NCBI RefSeq assembly: GCF_021740465.1
Contig: NZ_JAIOZR010000002.1
Location: 1 to 64,000 of the forward strand
Length of the DNA: 64,000 nt
Reading direction: 5' to 3'
Source of the DNA: Chlorobium sp.
Lineage (GTDB): Bacteria; Bacteroidota; Chlorobiia; Chlorobiales; Chlorobiaceae
In this document: positions 8,705 through 17,255 of the stretch, piece after piece
How the letters are laid out: the number at the start of each line of letters is the position of its first letter
How positions within the stretch are numbered: the first letter of the stretch is position 1
Translations under genes and position numbers: made by a program
The notes under the pieces: model-generated
Database searches by the model: none
What the model was told of the DNA's origin: nothing
Seen by the model: the letters and a program-made list of their open reading frames with translations, nothing else

Positions 8705-9295
8705 CTACGCGGTGCGGTAAAGACCGTGTTCTGCGATGTAATGCCTGATCGATGAGGGGAGGAGACCTGCGACCGGAAGACCTGCGACAACAGCCTGGCG
8801 GACTATGGTGGACGAAATCGGACAGTCGAAATCGATGAAGCGGATAGAATCCGGTGGGAAAACCTCCGGAGGAAGGGGCTCCTGTGCTGAACTTCTTCTG
8901 AATACTGCTACCCGGCAGAGCGAAAAGAGAGTCTGCCATGACTTCCATGAGGTGATTTCACGGAAGCTGTCTTCTCCGATCAGGAGAGTCAGCGAATCGA
9001 GCGGGTAAACCGAGCGAACATATCGGATAAGATCGATCGTAAATGAAGGCTGCCTTTTCTCCAGCTCCCAGCCGCTTACCTCTGCGGAAATACCCACACG
9101 ACTCAGCTCGCCGGCGAGCAGCTGTGCCATTCCTTTCCGGTGCACGTCGGCGGCCAGGTATCGTCCCTTGAAGGGATTGTTGGAAACTGAAATAATCAGA
9201 CGATCCACCCTGAGCAGCTCCGAGGCAAAAAGGCAGAGCGCCAGATGTCCGTTATGCGGAGGGTCAAACGAGCCTCCGTAGAGAGCCAGGTGCAC
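8705..9295 (-). CDS. nadD: Nicotinate-nucleotide adenylyltransferase
   Basis: A 196-residue enzyme of NAD biosynthesis that joins nicotinate mononucleotide and ATP. MHLALYGGSFDPPHNGH at the start contains the GxFDPxHxGH nucleotidyltransferase signature, and the C-terminal ISSTIVR motif matches the family. It converges on argS with a gap of about 10 bases and starts 10 bases after the BamD-like gene stop, so it is cotranscribed with that gene. Confidence 0.94.
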   Translation of the reverse strand: MHLALYGGSFDPPHNGHLALCLFASELLRVDRLIISVSNNPFKGRYLAADVHRKGMAQLLAGELSRVGISAEVSGWELEKRQPSFTIDLIRYVRSVYPLDSLTLLIGEDSFREITSWKSWQTLFSLCRVAVFRRSSAQEPLPPEVFPPDSIRFIDFDCPISSTIVRQAVVAGLPVAGLLPSSIRHYIAEHGLYRTA

Positions 9296-9305
9296 CCTGA
9301 AAGTC

Positions 9306-10202
9306 TCAGCTGTTGCTGAAATTCTTCATGATCTCGTCGCGGGTCCCCTGCATCTGGTCGGCTTTATCCGGATAGAGCTGCAGATAGCGGTCGAGCGCCT
9401 GACCGGCATCAAACCATTTCTTTCTTTTGACCAGTACATCGATTCTGCCTTTCCACGCCTGTTCGAGGTAGATGGTATCGGGATAGCGCCTGATGACTTC
9501 GTCAAAATAAATACCTGCAGCCTTGTACTTCTTCAGCTGGATATACTGCCTGCCAATGTAGTAGGAATTTTTGGCAAGTTTTTCACGAAGAGTGGCAATG
9601 GTTTTTTCTGCATAGGCCTGCGACTGTCCGCTTTCGAGTTCAGCCTGCGCCACAGCGTACCGTTCACGGTAGGCCTCGTTGGAAGGGTTGACTTTCACCA
9701 TCTCCCGATACATATCGACATCGGCAGCAATCTGTGCGGAATCCCTTCCCGGATAGAGATCCAGATAAATGGCAAACTGTTGAATGGCTTTCAGGGTATG
9801 CTCGTGATCGAGCTCAAAATGAGTGGAGAGTTGTTCATGCGATTGCGCAAGCTGAAACTGCGCCTGGCGGGCATACGCCGAAGAGGGCACCTGCTGCAGG
9901 AGACGGGTGAACATATCGACGGCAAGCAGATACTGCTTTGATTTATAATAGGACTGTCCGAGCAGAAACAGGATATCGTCTTCGAGTGCCGTTGCGCGGG
10001 AGGTGAAAATTACCGGTTCGAGCGCCAGAGCGGCATCTTCGTAATCTTCCTTGCCGTAGTAGCCGAGGGCCTTTTCATAACTGCCTTCAACGGCAGCGGA
10101 CGAATCGAGCGACACCTTCGAAGAAGAGCAGGCAGAGAACAGAAGTGCAGAGACCGGAACTATCATCAGGGCTGAACGCAGGGTCAATCTGGGACGAAAC
10201 AT
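9306..10202 (-). CDS. bamD: BamD-like outer membrane assembly lipoprotein
   Basis: A 298-residue protein with a lipoprotein signal peptide (LLFSAC, acylated Cys near residue 25) followed by tetratricopeptide-like helical repeats, including AYARQAQFQLAQSHEQ and IGRQYIQLKKYKAAGIYFDEVI. This matches BamD/ComL, which works with BamA to insert beta-barrel proteins into the outer membrane. ACGGAGTAACT before the ATG is a good ribosome binding site. A different periplasmic TPR lipoprotein is possible, because the BamD family is defined mainly by architecture. Confidence 0.82.
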   Translation of the reverse strand: MFRPRLTLRSALMIVPVSALLFSACSSSKVSLDSSAAVEGSYEKALGYYGKEDYEDAALALEPVIFTSRATALEDDILFLLGQSYYKSKQYLLAVDMFTRLLQQVPSSAYARQAQFQLAQSHEQLSTHFELDHEHTLKAIQQFAIYLDLYPGRDSAQIAADVDMYREMVKVNPSNEAYRERYAVAQAELESGQSQAYAEKTIATLREKLAKNSYYIGRQYIQLKKYKAAGIYFDEVIRRYPDTIYLEQAWKGRIDVLVKRKKWFDAGQALDRYLQLYPDKADQMQGTRDEIMKNFSNS

Positions 10203-10577
10203 AGTTACTCCGTTAGGCCATAGGGTTTGAATTAAACAGCATAATACAAAATAAACAGAAAACAGGAAGTGCCTGTACAGGAAAGTACCCGAACATGAAT
10301 TTACAACCTGCCTGCCTGATTATCAATCCGCAGCATCATTTTTCGGTAATTCCTTCAAATGCAGCACCTTGCAGATACCTGGGCGCACAGAAAATCCCGA
10401 TAGTCCCTGCCTCGTGAAAATCGTAAATCGCCCGGCAATACCCCATAACAGGAGATGCGGAAAAAAGGAAAAACAAAGCGGAGTGGTGAATGCCGGGGAA
10501 GCTGGAATTGCACAGAAAAAAACGGCTATCTGCAGGAGCCGCGATAGTCGCGGCGCCTGCAGACAGAAAAACAGCTG
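10203..10577. other. Intergenic region upstream of the BamD-like gene
   Basis: Besides the terminator of the DsrE-like gene at its right end, this stretch shows an AT-rich segment at about 10225-10265 that may hold the promoter of the BamD-like gene. No coding frame, tRNA or further repeat is evident. Confidence 0.4.
10515..10563 (-). terminator. Strong rho-independent terminator after the DsrE-like gene
   Basis: The minus strand forms a long hairpin (10529-10563): TCTGCAGG and CGCCGCGA pair with TCGCGGC and CCTGCAGA around a 3-nt loop, with one internal mismatch. A T run follows (plus-strand A at 10515-10521). Confidence 0.85.
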
Positions 10578-11060
10578 TCAGAAGGTAAAAAGCTTGATGC
10601 CTTCAGCTCGAAGTTTCTGGGCGACAACCGGAGGTTTGGCAACACTCACTCCCTTGACGAGATCCGCTTCCGTTTTACCCTTGTTCGGCAGATAGAGCGG
10701 GCAGACTTCGACCGGTACTCCTTTGGCCATAAGATCGCCAAGCAGCATTTGAGGGGATTTGTTCTGCGGCTTCATCATAACCTCCCGGCTTTTCTGCAGC
10801 GCCAGGTCACCGGCAGGGCCGCACAGCAGAATCTGAACGCTTTTCCCCTGAAGTACGGTTTGAGTTGAAAGCACCAGCGCCATCATCTGGGTCATCGGAT
10901 CGGAATCCGTGATTACAACGAAAAGGCCTTTCGTATTATCTACGACGGCCCCGGACTTTGAGTCTTTTGTGGCAGCAGGCTCCATGGCGCCCAGAGAAAG
11001 AGGGAAAAGAAATGCCGCAAGCAGTGCTAAGGCGGTAAGGTTTTTTTTCATGTGTTTCAT
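10578..11060 (-). CDS. Exported DsrE-like protein
   Basis: A 160-residue protein with an N-terminal signal peptide (MKHMKKNLTALALLAAFLFPLSLGAM), then a DsrE/F-like domain with GLFVVITDSDPMTQMMALVLSTQ and VQILLCGPAGD. Two cysteines, in LLCGPAG and VEVCPLY, could bind sulfur. DsrE-family proteins are small sulfur carriers or tRNA-thiolation factors, usually cytoplasmic; an exported one in a sulfur oxidiser is notable. The ATG at 11060 has CAGGAGATGATTCT just upstream, which decides the start. It stands alone with its own terminator. The function is not known. Confidence 0.72.
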   Translation of the reverse strand: MKHMKKNLTALALLAAFLFPLSLGAMEPAATKDSKSGAVVDNTKGLFVVITDSDPMTQMMALVLSTQTVLQGKSVQILLCGPAGDLALQKSREVMMKPQNKSPQMLLGDLMAKGVPVEVCPLYLPNKGKTEADLVKGVSVAKPPVVAQKLRAEGIKLFTF

Positions 11061-11367
11061 AGAATCATCTCCTGAACGTTTTTTCTTGATCGTATTATAA
11101 AAATCCGGCATCTTGCCGGATGCGGTATAGCATTATTGCATACATGCCGTTGAATATAGCTCCGAATTACCGGGCAGGCAATGCTTAACAATTATTACGC
11201 GAATTTTTCCACAAAAAAAACCCGCAGAGGGGACAAACAGAGCCCTGCGACTCACGCTTGCGTTGTAAGATAGAAAAGGGCAGAGTGAAGGCGATACCGG
11301 GAAGAGGGGCGGACTTCGGAGAGACAAAACCCAATCGGGAGGAGGAAAACTTCGGGAACAACCGCTG
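11061..11367. other. Non-coding region between tRNA-Ala and the DsrE-like gene
   Basis: Apart from the probable tRNA terminator at 11213-11249, this stretch shows no coding frame I can support. It presumably holds the promoter of the DsrE-like gene near its left end. Confidence 0.4.
11213..11249 (-). terminator. Probable terminator downstream of tRNA-Ala
   Basis: On the minus strand, CGCAG(GG) pairs with (CT)CTGCG around a loop, followed by GG and eight T (plus-strand A at 11213-11220). It lies about 120 bases past the tRNA 3' end. The stem is short, so the call is moderate. Confidence 0.5.
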
Positions 11368-11440
11368 TGGAGCTTAGGGGAGTCGAACCCCTGACCTTCT
11401 CATTGCGAACGAGACGCTCTACCAACTGAGCTAAAGCCCC
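11368..11440 (-). tRNA. tRNA-Ala (anticodon CGC)
   Basis: The cloverleaf reads acceptor GGGGCTT/AAGCTCC, D arm GCTC-AGTTGGTA-GAGC, anticodon stem TCTCG/TGAGA with loop TTCGCAA (anticodon CGC, codon GCG) and T arm AGGGG-TTCGACT-CCCCT, with discriminator A. CCA is not encoded. It lies alone between the ATP synthase operon and the DsrE-like gene, transcribed in the same direction. Confidence 0.95.
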
Positions 11441-11505
11441 TTTCCGGAAGCATGCAGGGAACTCCCTGCAGCTGAAAGGAATATCAAAAAAAAATACGGA
11501 CAAAA

Positions 11506-11534
11506 AAATAGCCTGCAGTGCGTACAGGCTATTT
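11506..11534. terminator. Bidirectional terminator at the end of the ATP synthase operon
   Basis: Ten-base arms AAATAGCCTG and CAGGCTATTT flank a 9-nt loop, with an A run before and a T run after, so it can stop transcription on both strands. It lies about 35 bases after the atpH stop and separates the operon from the tRNA. Confidence 0.85.
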
Positions 11535-11569
11535 TTCATGTTTTGGTGCAGTACACCTCTCCGGCTGGC

Positions 11570-12115
11570 TTACATTTTGCCGGACATCAGTGACTGTTTC
11601 ATCATCTGAAGCTGATGACTGACGCTGCCGTCAACGATAGTGTCCCCGATCTTTACCGTAACGCCGCCGAGAAGGTTCTCCTGAAGCGACATTTTCGCCC
11701 GGACTTTTTTGCCGGTATAGGAGGCAAGCTTGTTTACCAGCTCTTTGGCCTGATCATCGCTCAGCTTCACGGCGCTTTTGACATCGACGTTTATGACCCC
11801 GTTTCGCTCGTCAAGCAACTTGTGAAATTCGTTGACGATCTCGGGAATCTGACCGGCTCTTTTCTTCTGAGCAAGAAGCATGAGAAAAATCATCACTTTT
11901 TCACCGGCGCTTTCACTGAAAATCGCCTCGAGAATATGCTTTTTCTTGTCTGCGTTGATCAGTGGGCTTCGAAGGGCATGAGCCAGATCACGGGAGTGAT
12001 CGAGCGTTTCCTTTATGTTGTTGAGTGCCTCGGTTGCCTCTTCAAGAAACTGACCCTCTTCTGCTGCGGAAAGGAGCGCTGATGCATACCGCCTGCTTGC
12101 AATTACACTTGACAT
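11570..12115 (-). CDS. atpH: ATP synthase F1 subunit delta
   Basis: A 181-residue OSCP/delta-family protein linking F1 to the peripheral stalk. It starts MSSVIASRRYASALLSAAEEG, typical of delta, and has the C-terminal LLGGVTVKIGDTIVDGSVSHQL motif that defines the family. It is last in the minus-strand atpB-E-F-H run, 14 bases after atpF, and is followed by a terminator. The usual downstream partners atpA and atpG are absent here. Confidence 0.95.
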   Translation of the reverse strand: MSSVIASRRYASALLSAAEEGQFLEEATEALNNIKETLDHSRDLAHALRSPLINADKKKHILEAIFSESAGEKVMIFLMLLAQKKRAGQIPEIVNEFHKLLDERNGVINVDVKSAVKLSDDQAKELVNKLASYTGKKVRAKMSLQENLLGGVTVKIGDTIVDGSVSHQLQMMKQSLMSGKM

Positions 12116-12129
12116 TTCGTGCGGAATTT

Positions 12130-12657
12130 TCAGTTACGTTTTGAGGAAAGATCCTGAATCATGCTGTCAACAATTTTTTTCTGCATGTCTGCATCGAGGC
12201 TGGATTTGATGATTTTCTCCGCACCCATGACCGCAAGATCTGCAACCTCGTTTCTCAGAACGTCAAGAGCACGAAGCTTCTCCTGCTCGATCTCCTCTTT
12301 GGCAGAGGTAATCATTTTTTTCGCTTCCTCGTGCGCTTTTTCCGTCATTTCGGAGCGAAGCTTTTCTCCGTATTCCTTGCCTTCACGAATGATCCGCTCG
12401 GCTTCGGCATCGGCTTTTGCCAGCGTCTCCCTGTTTTTGCGAAGTATCGATTCAGCTTCATCCTTTGCATTGTGAGCACGGTCGATTGCCGACTGAATTC
12501 CTTTCTCCCTCTCTTCCAGCGCAGTGATGATTGGCCCCCATGCAAGCTTTTTCAGAATAAGCAGGACGAGAACGAAGGTTACCGCAGTCCAGAAAATAAG
12601 TCCGGGGTTCGGGCTTAAAAGACCGCCGCTGAGAAGTATGATTCCCGACGTAAGCAT
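12130..12657 (-). CDS. atpF: ATP synthase F0 subunit b
   Basis: A 175-residue peripheral stalk subunit: one N-terminal membrane helix ([26 protein letters not shown]) followed by a long charged coiled coil. The ATG at 12657 follows AAAGGAACAGTGTTC and gives the usual length; an in-frame start at 12726 would add 23 unrelated residues. It lies between atpE and atpH. Confidence 0.95.
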   Translation of the reverse strand: MLTSGIILLSGGLLSPNPGLIFWTAVTFVLVLLILKKLAWGPIITALEEREKGIQSAIDRAHNAKDEAESILRKNRETLAKADAEAERIIREGKEYGEKLRSEMTEKAHEEAKKMITSAKEEIEQEKLRALDVLRNEVADLAVMGAEKIIKSSLDADMQKKIVDSMIQDLSSKRN

Positions 12658-12768
12658 GAACACTGTTCCTTTAACGGGTTGAATTAAATATCCGACTGCG
12701 GCCCGCCCGGAAAGAAGCAGCCGCAATCGGGATATGTTCTGATTAAAGCCTAAGACATGAATTCCCGC

Positions 12769-12990
12769 TTACTTGAGAGCAAGCAGAACGCAGATAACCT
12801 CACCGAACAGAGCAACACCTTCGATAAGGGCCGCCGCGATAATCATTGTTGTACGGATCTCTGAAGTTGCTTCCGGCTGACGGGCAGTACCCTCTGCAGC
12901 TGAAGCGGCAATGTTACCGATACCAAGACCTGCACCGATGACAGCAAGACCTGCGCCGATACCGGCACCTAAGAATCCCAAACCTTCCAT
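12769..12990 (-). CDS. atpE: ATP synthase F0 subunit c
   Basis: A 73-residue two-helix proteolipid of the proton-driven rotor ring. The first helix is rich in Gly (GAGIGAGLAVIGAGLGIG), the loop has ARQPE, and the ion-binding carboxylate is Glu57 in ALIEGVALFGEV. The proton specificity is inferred; no obvious sodium-binding set is seen. It lies between atpB and atpF. Confidence 0.96.
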   Translation of the reverse strand: MEGLGFLGAGIGAGLAVIGAGLGIGNIAASAAEGTARQPEATSEIRTTMIIAAALIEGVALFGEVICVLLALK

Positions 12991-13107
12991 CTTGTAATTA
13001 CCTCCGTTTATTTGTTGTATGTTTTGCGAGTAAATTATGAGCAGTGTAAAAAATTTCCAATCTGCCGGAGAGTTCCCTTCAAAACAGTATCCCCGACCTG
13101 TTTCCGG

Positions 13108-14139
13108 TCAGTGATGCGCTACTCCCGCTTCATGCTCGTCATGTCCATCGTGTGCCGTGGCAAGGCCTATGAACAGGGCAGAAAGCATGGTAAAAATGAA
13201 CGCCTGAAGAAATGCGACAAAGATTTCCAGCAGGTAGATGAATATAGAAAACGGAACCGATACGGCAACAGCCACAATATAGCTTTTCAGGATGAAGCTG
13301 ATGAAAATAAGGCTGAGGATGACGATATGACCGGCGGTCATGTTTGCGAACAGTCGAACGGTAAGAGCAAACGGCTTGGTGAAAAGTCCGATAATTTCGA
13401 TAGGAATCATGATAATCCAGAGCGACCAGTGCGTTCCTGCGGTAAGATGGGCGGCGTAGCCCTTAAGGCCGTGCGCCTTGAGTGATGCCACCTGGGTAAT
13501 GAAGAAGGTGAAGACCGCAAGCGTAAGCGTAACGTTGACATTTCCTGTCGCTGTGGCTCCATAAGGCACCAGACCGAGAACGTTGCAGAGCAGAATGAAG
13601 AAAAATACGGTAAGCAGATAGGGCAGATGTTTTTCGTAGCCGGGGCCGATGTTCGACTTCGCCACATCGAGGCGGATGAAATCAACAAGCGCTTCCATGG
13701 CATTGGCCAGACCTTTCGGAGCATCCTTCGAGGTCATCTTTGCATACTGGCTTCCGACAGCGCCGAAGACGATCAGGACGAGAGCGGCAGCCAGCCACAT
13801 CATGACGACATGCTTGGTGATCGAAATATCGAAACCTCCGACAACGATTTTCGGCAGCTCCACCTCTCCGAACGGCTCGAAAGCGAATACGTTGCTGTCG
13901 AGAATATGATGCATGATCACATCGCCCGGCTTCTCACTGTGGCCAGCCTCGGCTCCGTGAGCGGCAGCTTCGGTGTGCGCACCGGCTGCTTCAGCGGTCA
14001 CCGCCGCACTGTCGTGCATAGCGGAACCGACCTCTGCAGGAGCGGCTGACGAGGGTACGCCGGCACTCATCAGAAGCGGTACGGCAAGTGCGAGAACTTT
14101 AAGAAACGCTTTGGCCTGTTTAACGATTACCGGTTTCAT
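13108..14139 (-). CDS. atpB: ATP synthase F0 subunit a with signal peptide and extended N-terminus
   Basis: A 343-residue membrane stator subunit. The essential arginine is in [16 protein letters not shown]. Unlike the roughly 240-270 residue bacterial norm, it begins with a signal-peptide-like segment ([26 protein letters not shown]) and an Ala/His/Glu-rich linker to about residue 75. The chain ends in a His-rich tail ([14 protein letters not shown]). The start overlaps the upstream small membrane gene by 4 bases. Confidence 0.95.
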   Translation of the reverse strand: MKPVIVKQAKAFLKVLALAVPLLMSAGVPSSAAPAEVGSAMHDSAAVTAEAAGAHTEAAAHGAEAGHSEKPGDVIMHHILDSNVFAFEPFGEVELPKIVVGGFDISITKHVVMMWLAAALVLIVFGAVGSQYAKMTSKDAPKGLANAMEALVDFIRLDVAKSNIGPGYEKHLPYLLTVFFFILLCNVLGLVPYGATATGNVNVTLTLAVFTFFITQVASLKAHGLKGYAAHLTAGTHWSLWIIMIPIEIIGLFTKPFALTVRLFANMTAGHIVILSLIFISFILKSYIVAVAVSVPFSIFIYLLEIFVAFLQAFIFTMLSALFIGLATAHDGHDEHEAGVAHH

Positions 14140-14522
14140 GCAACGTTCTTTTTCTGTTTGTTTTTCTTTTGATAGCCGAGAATTTCAACAATGACATAGA
14201 TGCAGTAAAAAGCAAAAAACGACAGCACAAAATCATAGACCGCCACGAAATCTCTCGCTATGATCAGCGCAACCAGAACCATGAGCAGAAGGAGGCGGAT
14301 TGCCAACCCTCCGAAAACGACCTTGGTGAATACAATCGATTCTCTGTCAAACGCATAGTCGAAAAGCACATAACCGGCAAGGGCATTGGCTGCCACCATG
14401 ACCCAAGCAAGAAAGACTGCATGCAGATCGATACTTCCCGGTTCGATGCCCCAGTAGATAACCGCCCATAAAATGACGGACAAGATACATAACTTTATAA
14501 GAAAATCAAATAATGGTTTCAT
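14136..14522 (-). CDS. AtpI-like small membrane protein of the ATP synthase operon
   Basis: A 128-residue protein with about four hydrophobic segments and a basic C-terminus ([11 protein letters not shown]). Its place directly before atpB, with a 4-base overlap, and its size match the AtpI/Uncl position in F0 operons, where such proteins help c-ring assembly. Sequence identity to AtpI is not obvious by eye, so the name rests mostly on context. Confidence 0.65.
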   Translation of the reverse strand: MKPLFDFLIKLCILSVILWAVIYWGIEPGSIDLHAVFLAWVMVAANALAGYVLFDYAFDRESIVFTKVVFGGLAIRLLLLMVLVALIIARDFVAVYDFVLSFFAFYCIYVIVEILGYQKKNKQKKNVA

Positions 14523-14558
14523 CCTCTTCTATCGCTTCTTTGGTTTAAAAAATACCCT

Positions 14559-14813
14559 CTATCCCTTTTTTTTCCTGTTCGCTATCCGAAGCGTTTTCAT
14601 GAGAACGAGCACCATGCCCGCCATCCCCATAAAGACCCCGGCAAGCAGCAGCAGGGGAGATGTCCCCAGCTTTTCATCTGCCCAGTAACCGGCAAGCACA
14701 AAAAAAACAAAACTTGCGGCAATCTGAACGCCAAGTCCCATATACTCGGAGAGCGCCCTGAGCGATCGCCCGAAAGAGTCCTGGTAGCGCTCATCCTCCG
14801 GCTGTTGTTTCAT
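14559..14813 (-). CDS. atpZ: AtpZ/AtpI-family protein
   Basis: An 84-residue protein with two membrane helices: GVQIAASFVFFVLAGYWADEKLGTSP and LLLLAGVFMGMAGMVLVLMKTL. The pattern GxxxAxxxxxGxxxDxxLGTxP is characteristic of AtpZ-type proteins encoded first in F0F1 operons, associated with cation transport or assembly. AGAGGGGGGTT upstream of the ATG at 14813 fixes the start; a longer reading from 14888 is not supported. It is the first gene of the operon. Confidence 0.82.
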   Translation of the reverse strand: MKQQPEDERYQDSFGRSLRALSEYMGLGVQIAASFVFFVLAGYWADEKLGTSPLLLLAGVFMGMAGMVLVLMKTLRIANRKKKG

Positions 14814-14994
14814 AACCCCCCTCTTTCCGTTATGTTCGGACTGCAAAGACTCATGACTCATGAAGCGGTTTTGGAAAAAACGCTTCACGAAAAGCTCCTG
14901 CTTTCGAAAAAGCTGTTATTTTGACTTTGGCCGGGAGCGGACGGGCACCACGGCATAATAACGTTTTATCGGTATTCATGAAAAATAACCGGCC

Positions 14995-15750
14995 ATGCAA
15001 CCCGAATACATTGTCCCCGGAATATTCAGCGGCATCGACGATCTTGTCGCCCTGCAGACAACAAGGAAAGGCGGCGTCAGTCCGCCCCCTTTCGGAAGCC
15101 TCAATCTCGGAAGAAACACCGAAGACAGCATGGAGAACGTCAGGGAAAACACTGCCGCTTTATGCCGGGCGCTGCAGATAGCGCCTGAACGGCTTGCCGG
15201 TTCCGATCAGGTTCACGGCACCGGGGTGCTTCACGCACGGCGCCCCGGCTGCTACCGGGGCTACGATGCCCTTGTCACCGCAAGCCGCGACGTCTATCTC
15301 TGCATTTTCACCGCCGACTGCTTCCCGGTGCTGCTCTGCGATCCGGAAAACCGGGCAGTGGCGGCTATCCATGCCGGATGGAAAGGCACTGCGGGAGCGA
15401 TTGTCGCGAAAACCATCGAACTCATGCAGCAGCAGTTCCATTCGAATCCAGGAAATCTCTTTGCATGGATAGGCACCGGAATTTCACAGCCCTCCTATGA
15501 GGTCGATATGGCCGTTGCCGCACAATTCCCTTCCGCTCACCACATTCCGGCTGCGCATGAGAAAAAAAAGGCGCTTCTCGATCTCGGCGGAGCCAACAGG
15601 ACCCAACTGCTCGGTGCCGGAGTGCCGGAGCGGCAGATAGAGTCCTCGCCATTCTGCGCATCAGGCGACAGCGAGCTGTTTTATTCCTACCGCCGCGACG
15701 CAGGCAGGACAGGACGCATGGCAAGCATTATCGGGCTCAGGCCCCGCTGA
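14995..15750 (+). CDS. pgeF: YfiH/PgeF-family multicopper-like purine nucleosidase or amidase
   Basis: A 251-residue protein of the former DUF152 laccase-domain family. Conserved metal-binding and catalytic patterns are QVHG, TADCFPVLL and HAGWKG. Family members have been shown to act on purine nucleosides or to correct misincorporated residues in peptidoglycan precursors; which applies here is unknown. It stands alone on the plus strand, divergent from the ATP synthase operon, and its last 14 bases overlap the convergent small gene. Confidence 0.88.
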   Translation: MQPEYIVPGIFSGIDDLVALQTTRKGGVSPPPFGSLNLGRNTEDSMENVRENTAALCRALQIAPERLAGSDQVHGTGVLHARRPGCYRGYDALVTASRDVYLCIFTADCFPVLLCDPENRAVAAIHAGWKGTAGAIVAKTIELMQQQFHSNPGNLFAWIGTGISQPSYEVDMAVAAQFPSAHHIPAAHEKKKALLDLGGANRTQLLGAGVPERQIESSPFCASGDSELFYSYRRDAGRTGRMASIIGLRPR

Positions 15751-15949
15751 TGGACTTCGGGTCAAGCGCGATCAGCACCGTTCCGATTTTTTTCTCGAGT
15801 TCACGTACCCTGGAAAGCTCAGCTTCGGAAAGGTTTGCGGCGACTACGTCGTAACGGGAAAAAGAGAGCAGCGTTTTGCCCAGGTCAGCTTCAAGCTTGC
15901 GTACTTCGGCAATCTGGGCGTCAGTGAGTTTTGAAAGACTTGAAAGCAT
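15737..15949 (-). CDS. Small charged hypothetical protein
   Basis: A 70-residue protein (MLSSLSKLTDAQIAEVRKLE...) with two predicted amphipathic helices containing similar DAQIAEVRKLEADLGKTLL and EAELSRVRELEKKIGTVLI segments, an internal repeat that suggests a helical hairpin. AAAGGAGGTTTCAG before the ATG is an excellent ribosome binding site and shows that it is translated. It converges on and slightly overlaps the YfiH gene. I recognise no family. Confidence 0.7.
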   Translation of the reverse strand: MLSSLSKLTDAQIAEVRKLEADLGKTLLSFSRYDVVAANLSEAELSRVRELEKKIGTVLIALDPKSISGA

Positions 15950-16141
15950 CTGAAACCTCCTTTGTTTTACGGTAACAGCATGGCCTTGCCAGAAACGCCT
16001 CACCTTTCAATTATAACATAATGAGATGATTCCTTTGAGTTGTTTCGTAAGTCAATTTGGGGTAAATTAAAGTTTAAGGTAAAATAATACCTGCCTTTCC
16101 GTGCCTCTCAATTTCTTAAACTCTTTAGCCTCACCTGTACC

Positions 16142-17161
16142 ATGAACGACAATGAGTTACTGAAGCAAAACCACAGGGCAAACGAACTTATTTTCAAAGG
16201 GCTTGTGGAATTCGGCTGTTTCAAGGCAGCTCTTGAACTTGACCTCTTTACGCAACTCGGCGATGAGGCAAAAGATACCGGAACTCTTGCCGCTGCTACA
16301 GGCACCGTTCCTCCCAGGCTCGGCATGCTGCTCGAAGCTCTCCGCCAGATGGGCGTGACAAACGAGGAAAACGGAAAATGGAGCCTTACGGCGTTCGCAC
16401 GGGCCATGTTTGTTCCTGATGCTTCTCAGCCGAACCTGTATATGGTTCCGGTGGCAAAAGCCATGGCTCACCTTTCCGACACCTTCTATCTGAAACTGGC
16501 CGATGCAGTGAAAGGGCAGCTCAACTTCAAGGGAGAAGTGCCCTATCCGCCGGTTACCCGCGAAGACAACTGGTATTTCGAAGATATCCACCGCAGCAAT
16601 GCGCACTTCGCAATCAAGCTGCTGCTCGAAGAAGCCGACCTGTCGGCGGCAAAGACCCTGGTCGATGTGGGTGGCGGTATCGGAGACATTTCCGCAGCAC
16701 TGCTGAAAAAATTCACCCAGCTGCAGTCGACGATTCTCAACCTCCCCGGCGCCATAGAGCTGGTCAATGAAAATGCCGCCGAAAAAGGTGTCGATGGCCG
16801 CCTCAGAGGTGCCGCTGTCGATATCTACAAGGACACTTATCCGGAGGCCGACGCAGTCATGTTCTGCAGGATACTCTACTCGGCCAACGAACAGCTGACC
16901 GACATGATGTGCAGAAAAGCCTATGCGGCACTTCCAGCAGGCGGCAAGCTGCTTGTTCTCGACATGATTATCGACGACAAGGAAAATCCGAACTTCGATT
17001 ATCTGAGCCACTACATACTTGGCGCCGGGATGCCGTTCTCGGTTCTGGGATTCAAACCGCAGGACGCCTACAAGGAGATACTTGAAAACATCGGATTCAG
17101 CGACGTGAGAATCGTCAGAAGATACGACCACCTGCTTTGCGAAGCGGTAAAGCCGGCCTGA
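16142..17161 (+). CDS. bchU: Bacteriochlorophyllide C-20 methyltransferase
   Basis: A 339-residue SAM-dependent methyltransferase of the O-methyltransferase fold: an N-terminal dimerisation and winged-helix region to about residue 110, then a Rossmann domain with the SAM loop VDVGGGIGD near residue 178. The overall sequence matches green sulfur bacterial BchU from memory, including PYPPVTREDNWYFE and SHYILGAGMPFSVLGFK. The enzyme adds the C-20 methyl group that turns BChl d precursors into BChl c (and e). The frame is intact and full length. It stands alone with its own promoter gap and a strong terminator. Confidence 0.93.
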   Translation: MNDNELLKQNHRANELIFKGLVEFGCFKAALELDLFTQLGDEAKDTGTLAAATGTVPPRLGMLLEALRQMGVTNEENGKWSLTAFARAMFVPDASQPNLYMVPVAKAMAHLSDTFYLKLADAVKGQLNFKGEVPYPPVTREDNWYFEDIHRSNAHFAIKLLLEEADLSAAKTLVDVGGGIGDISAALLKKFTQLQSTILNLPGAIELVNENAAEKGVDGRLRGAAVDIYKDTYPEADAVMFCRILYSANEQLTDMMCRKAYAALPAGGKLLVLDMIIDDKENPNFDYLSHYILGAGMPFSVLGFKPQDAYKEILENIGFSDVRIVRRYDHLLCEAVKPA

Positions 17162-17191
17162 GAAGCTCCCGACACAGGGAGCGATAACAAT

Positions 17192-17231
17192 AAAAAAGGG
17201 TTCGTCGTCGAAAGACGGCGAACCCTTTTTT
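17192..17231. terminator. Bidirectional terminator between bchU and the CoA-transferase
   Basis: An A-rich flank followed by GGGTTCG(TC)GTC pairs with GAC(GG)CGAACCC around a GAAA tetraloop region and ends in six T. Its symmetry serves both convergent genes. Confidence 0.92.
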
Positions 17232-17255
17232 GTTTCAGATACAACGAGGAATCTC

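Noticed and set aside
10369-10695. Plus-strand frame opposite the DsrE-like gene and its terminator
   Set aside because: It spans a strong hairpin and the opposite strand of a well-supported gene; no ribosome binding site or domain.
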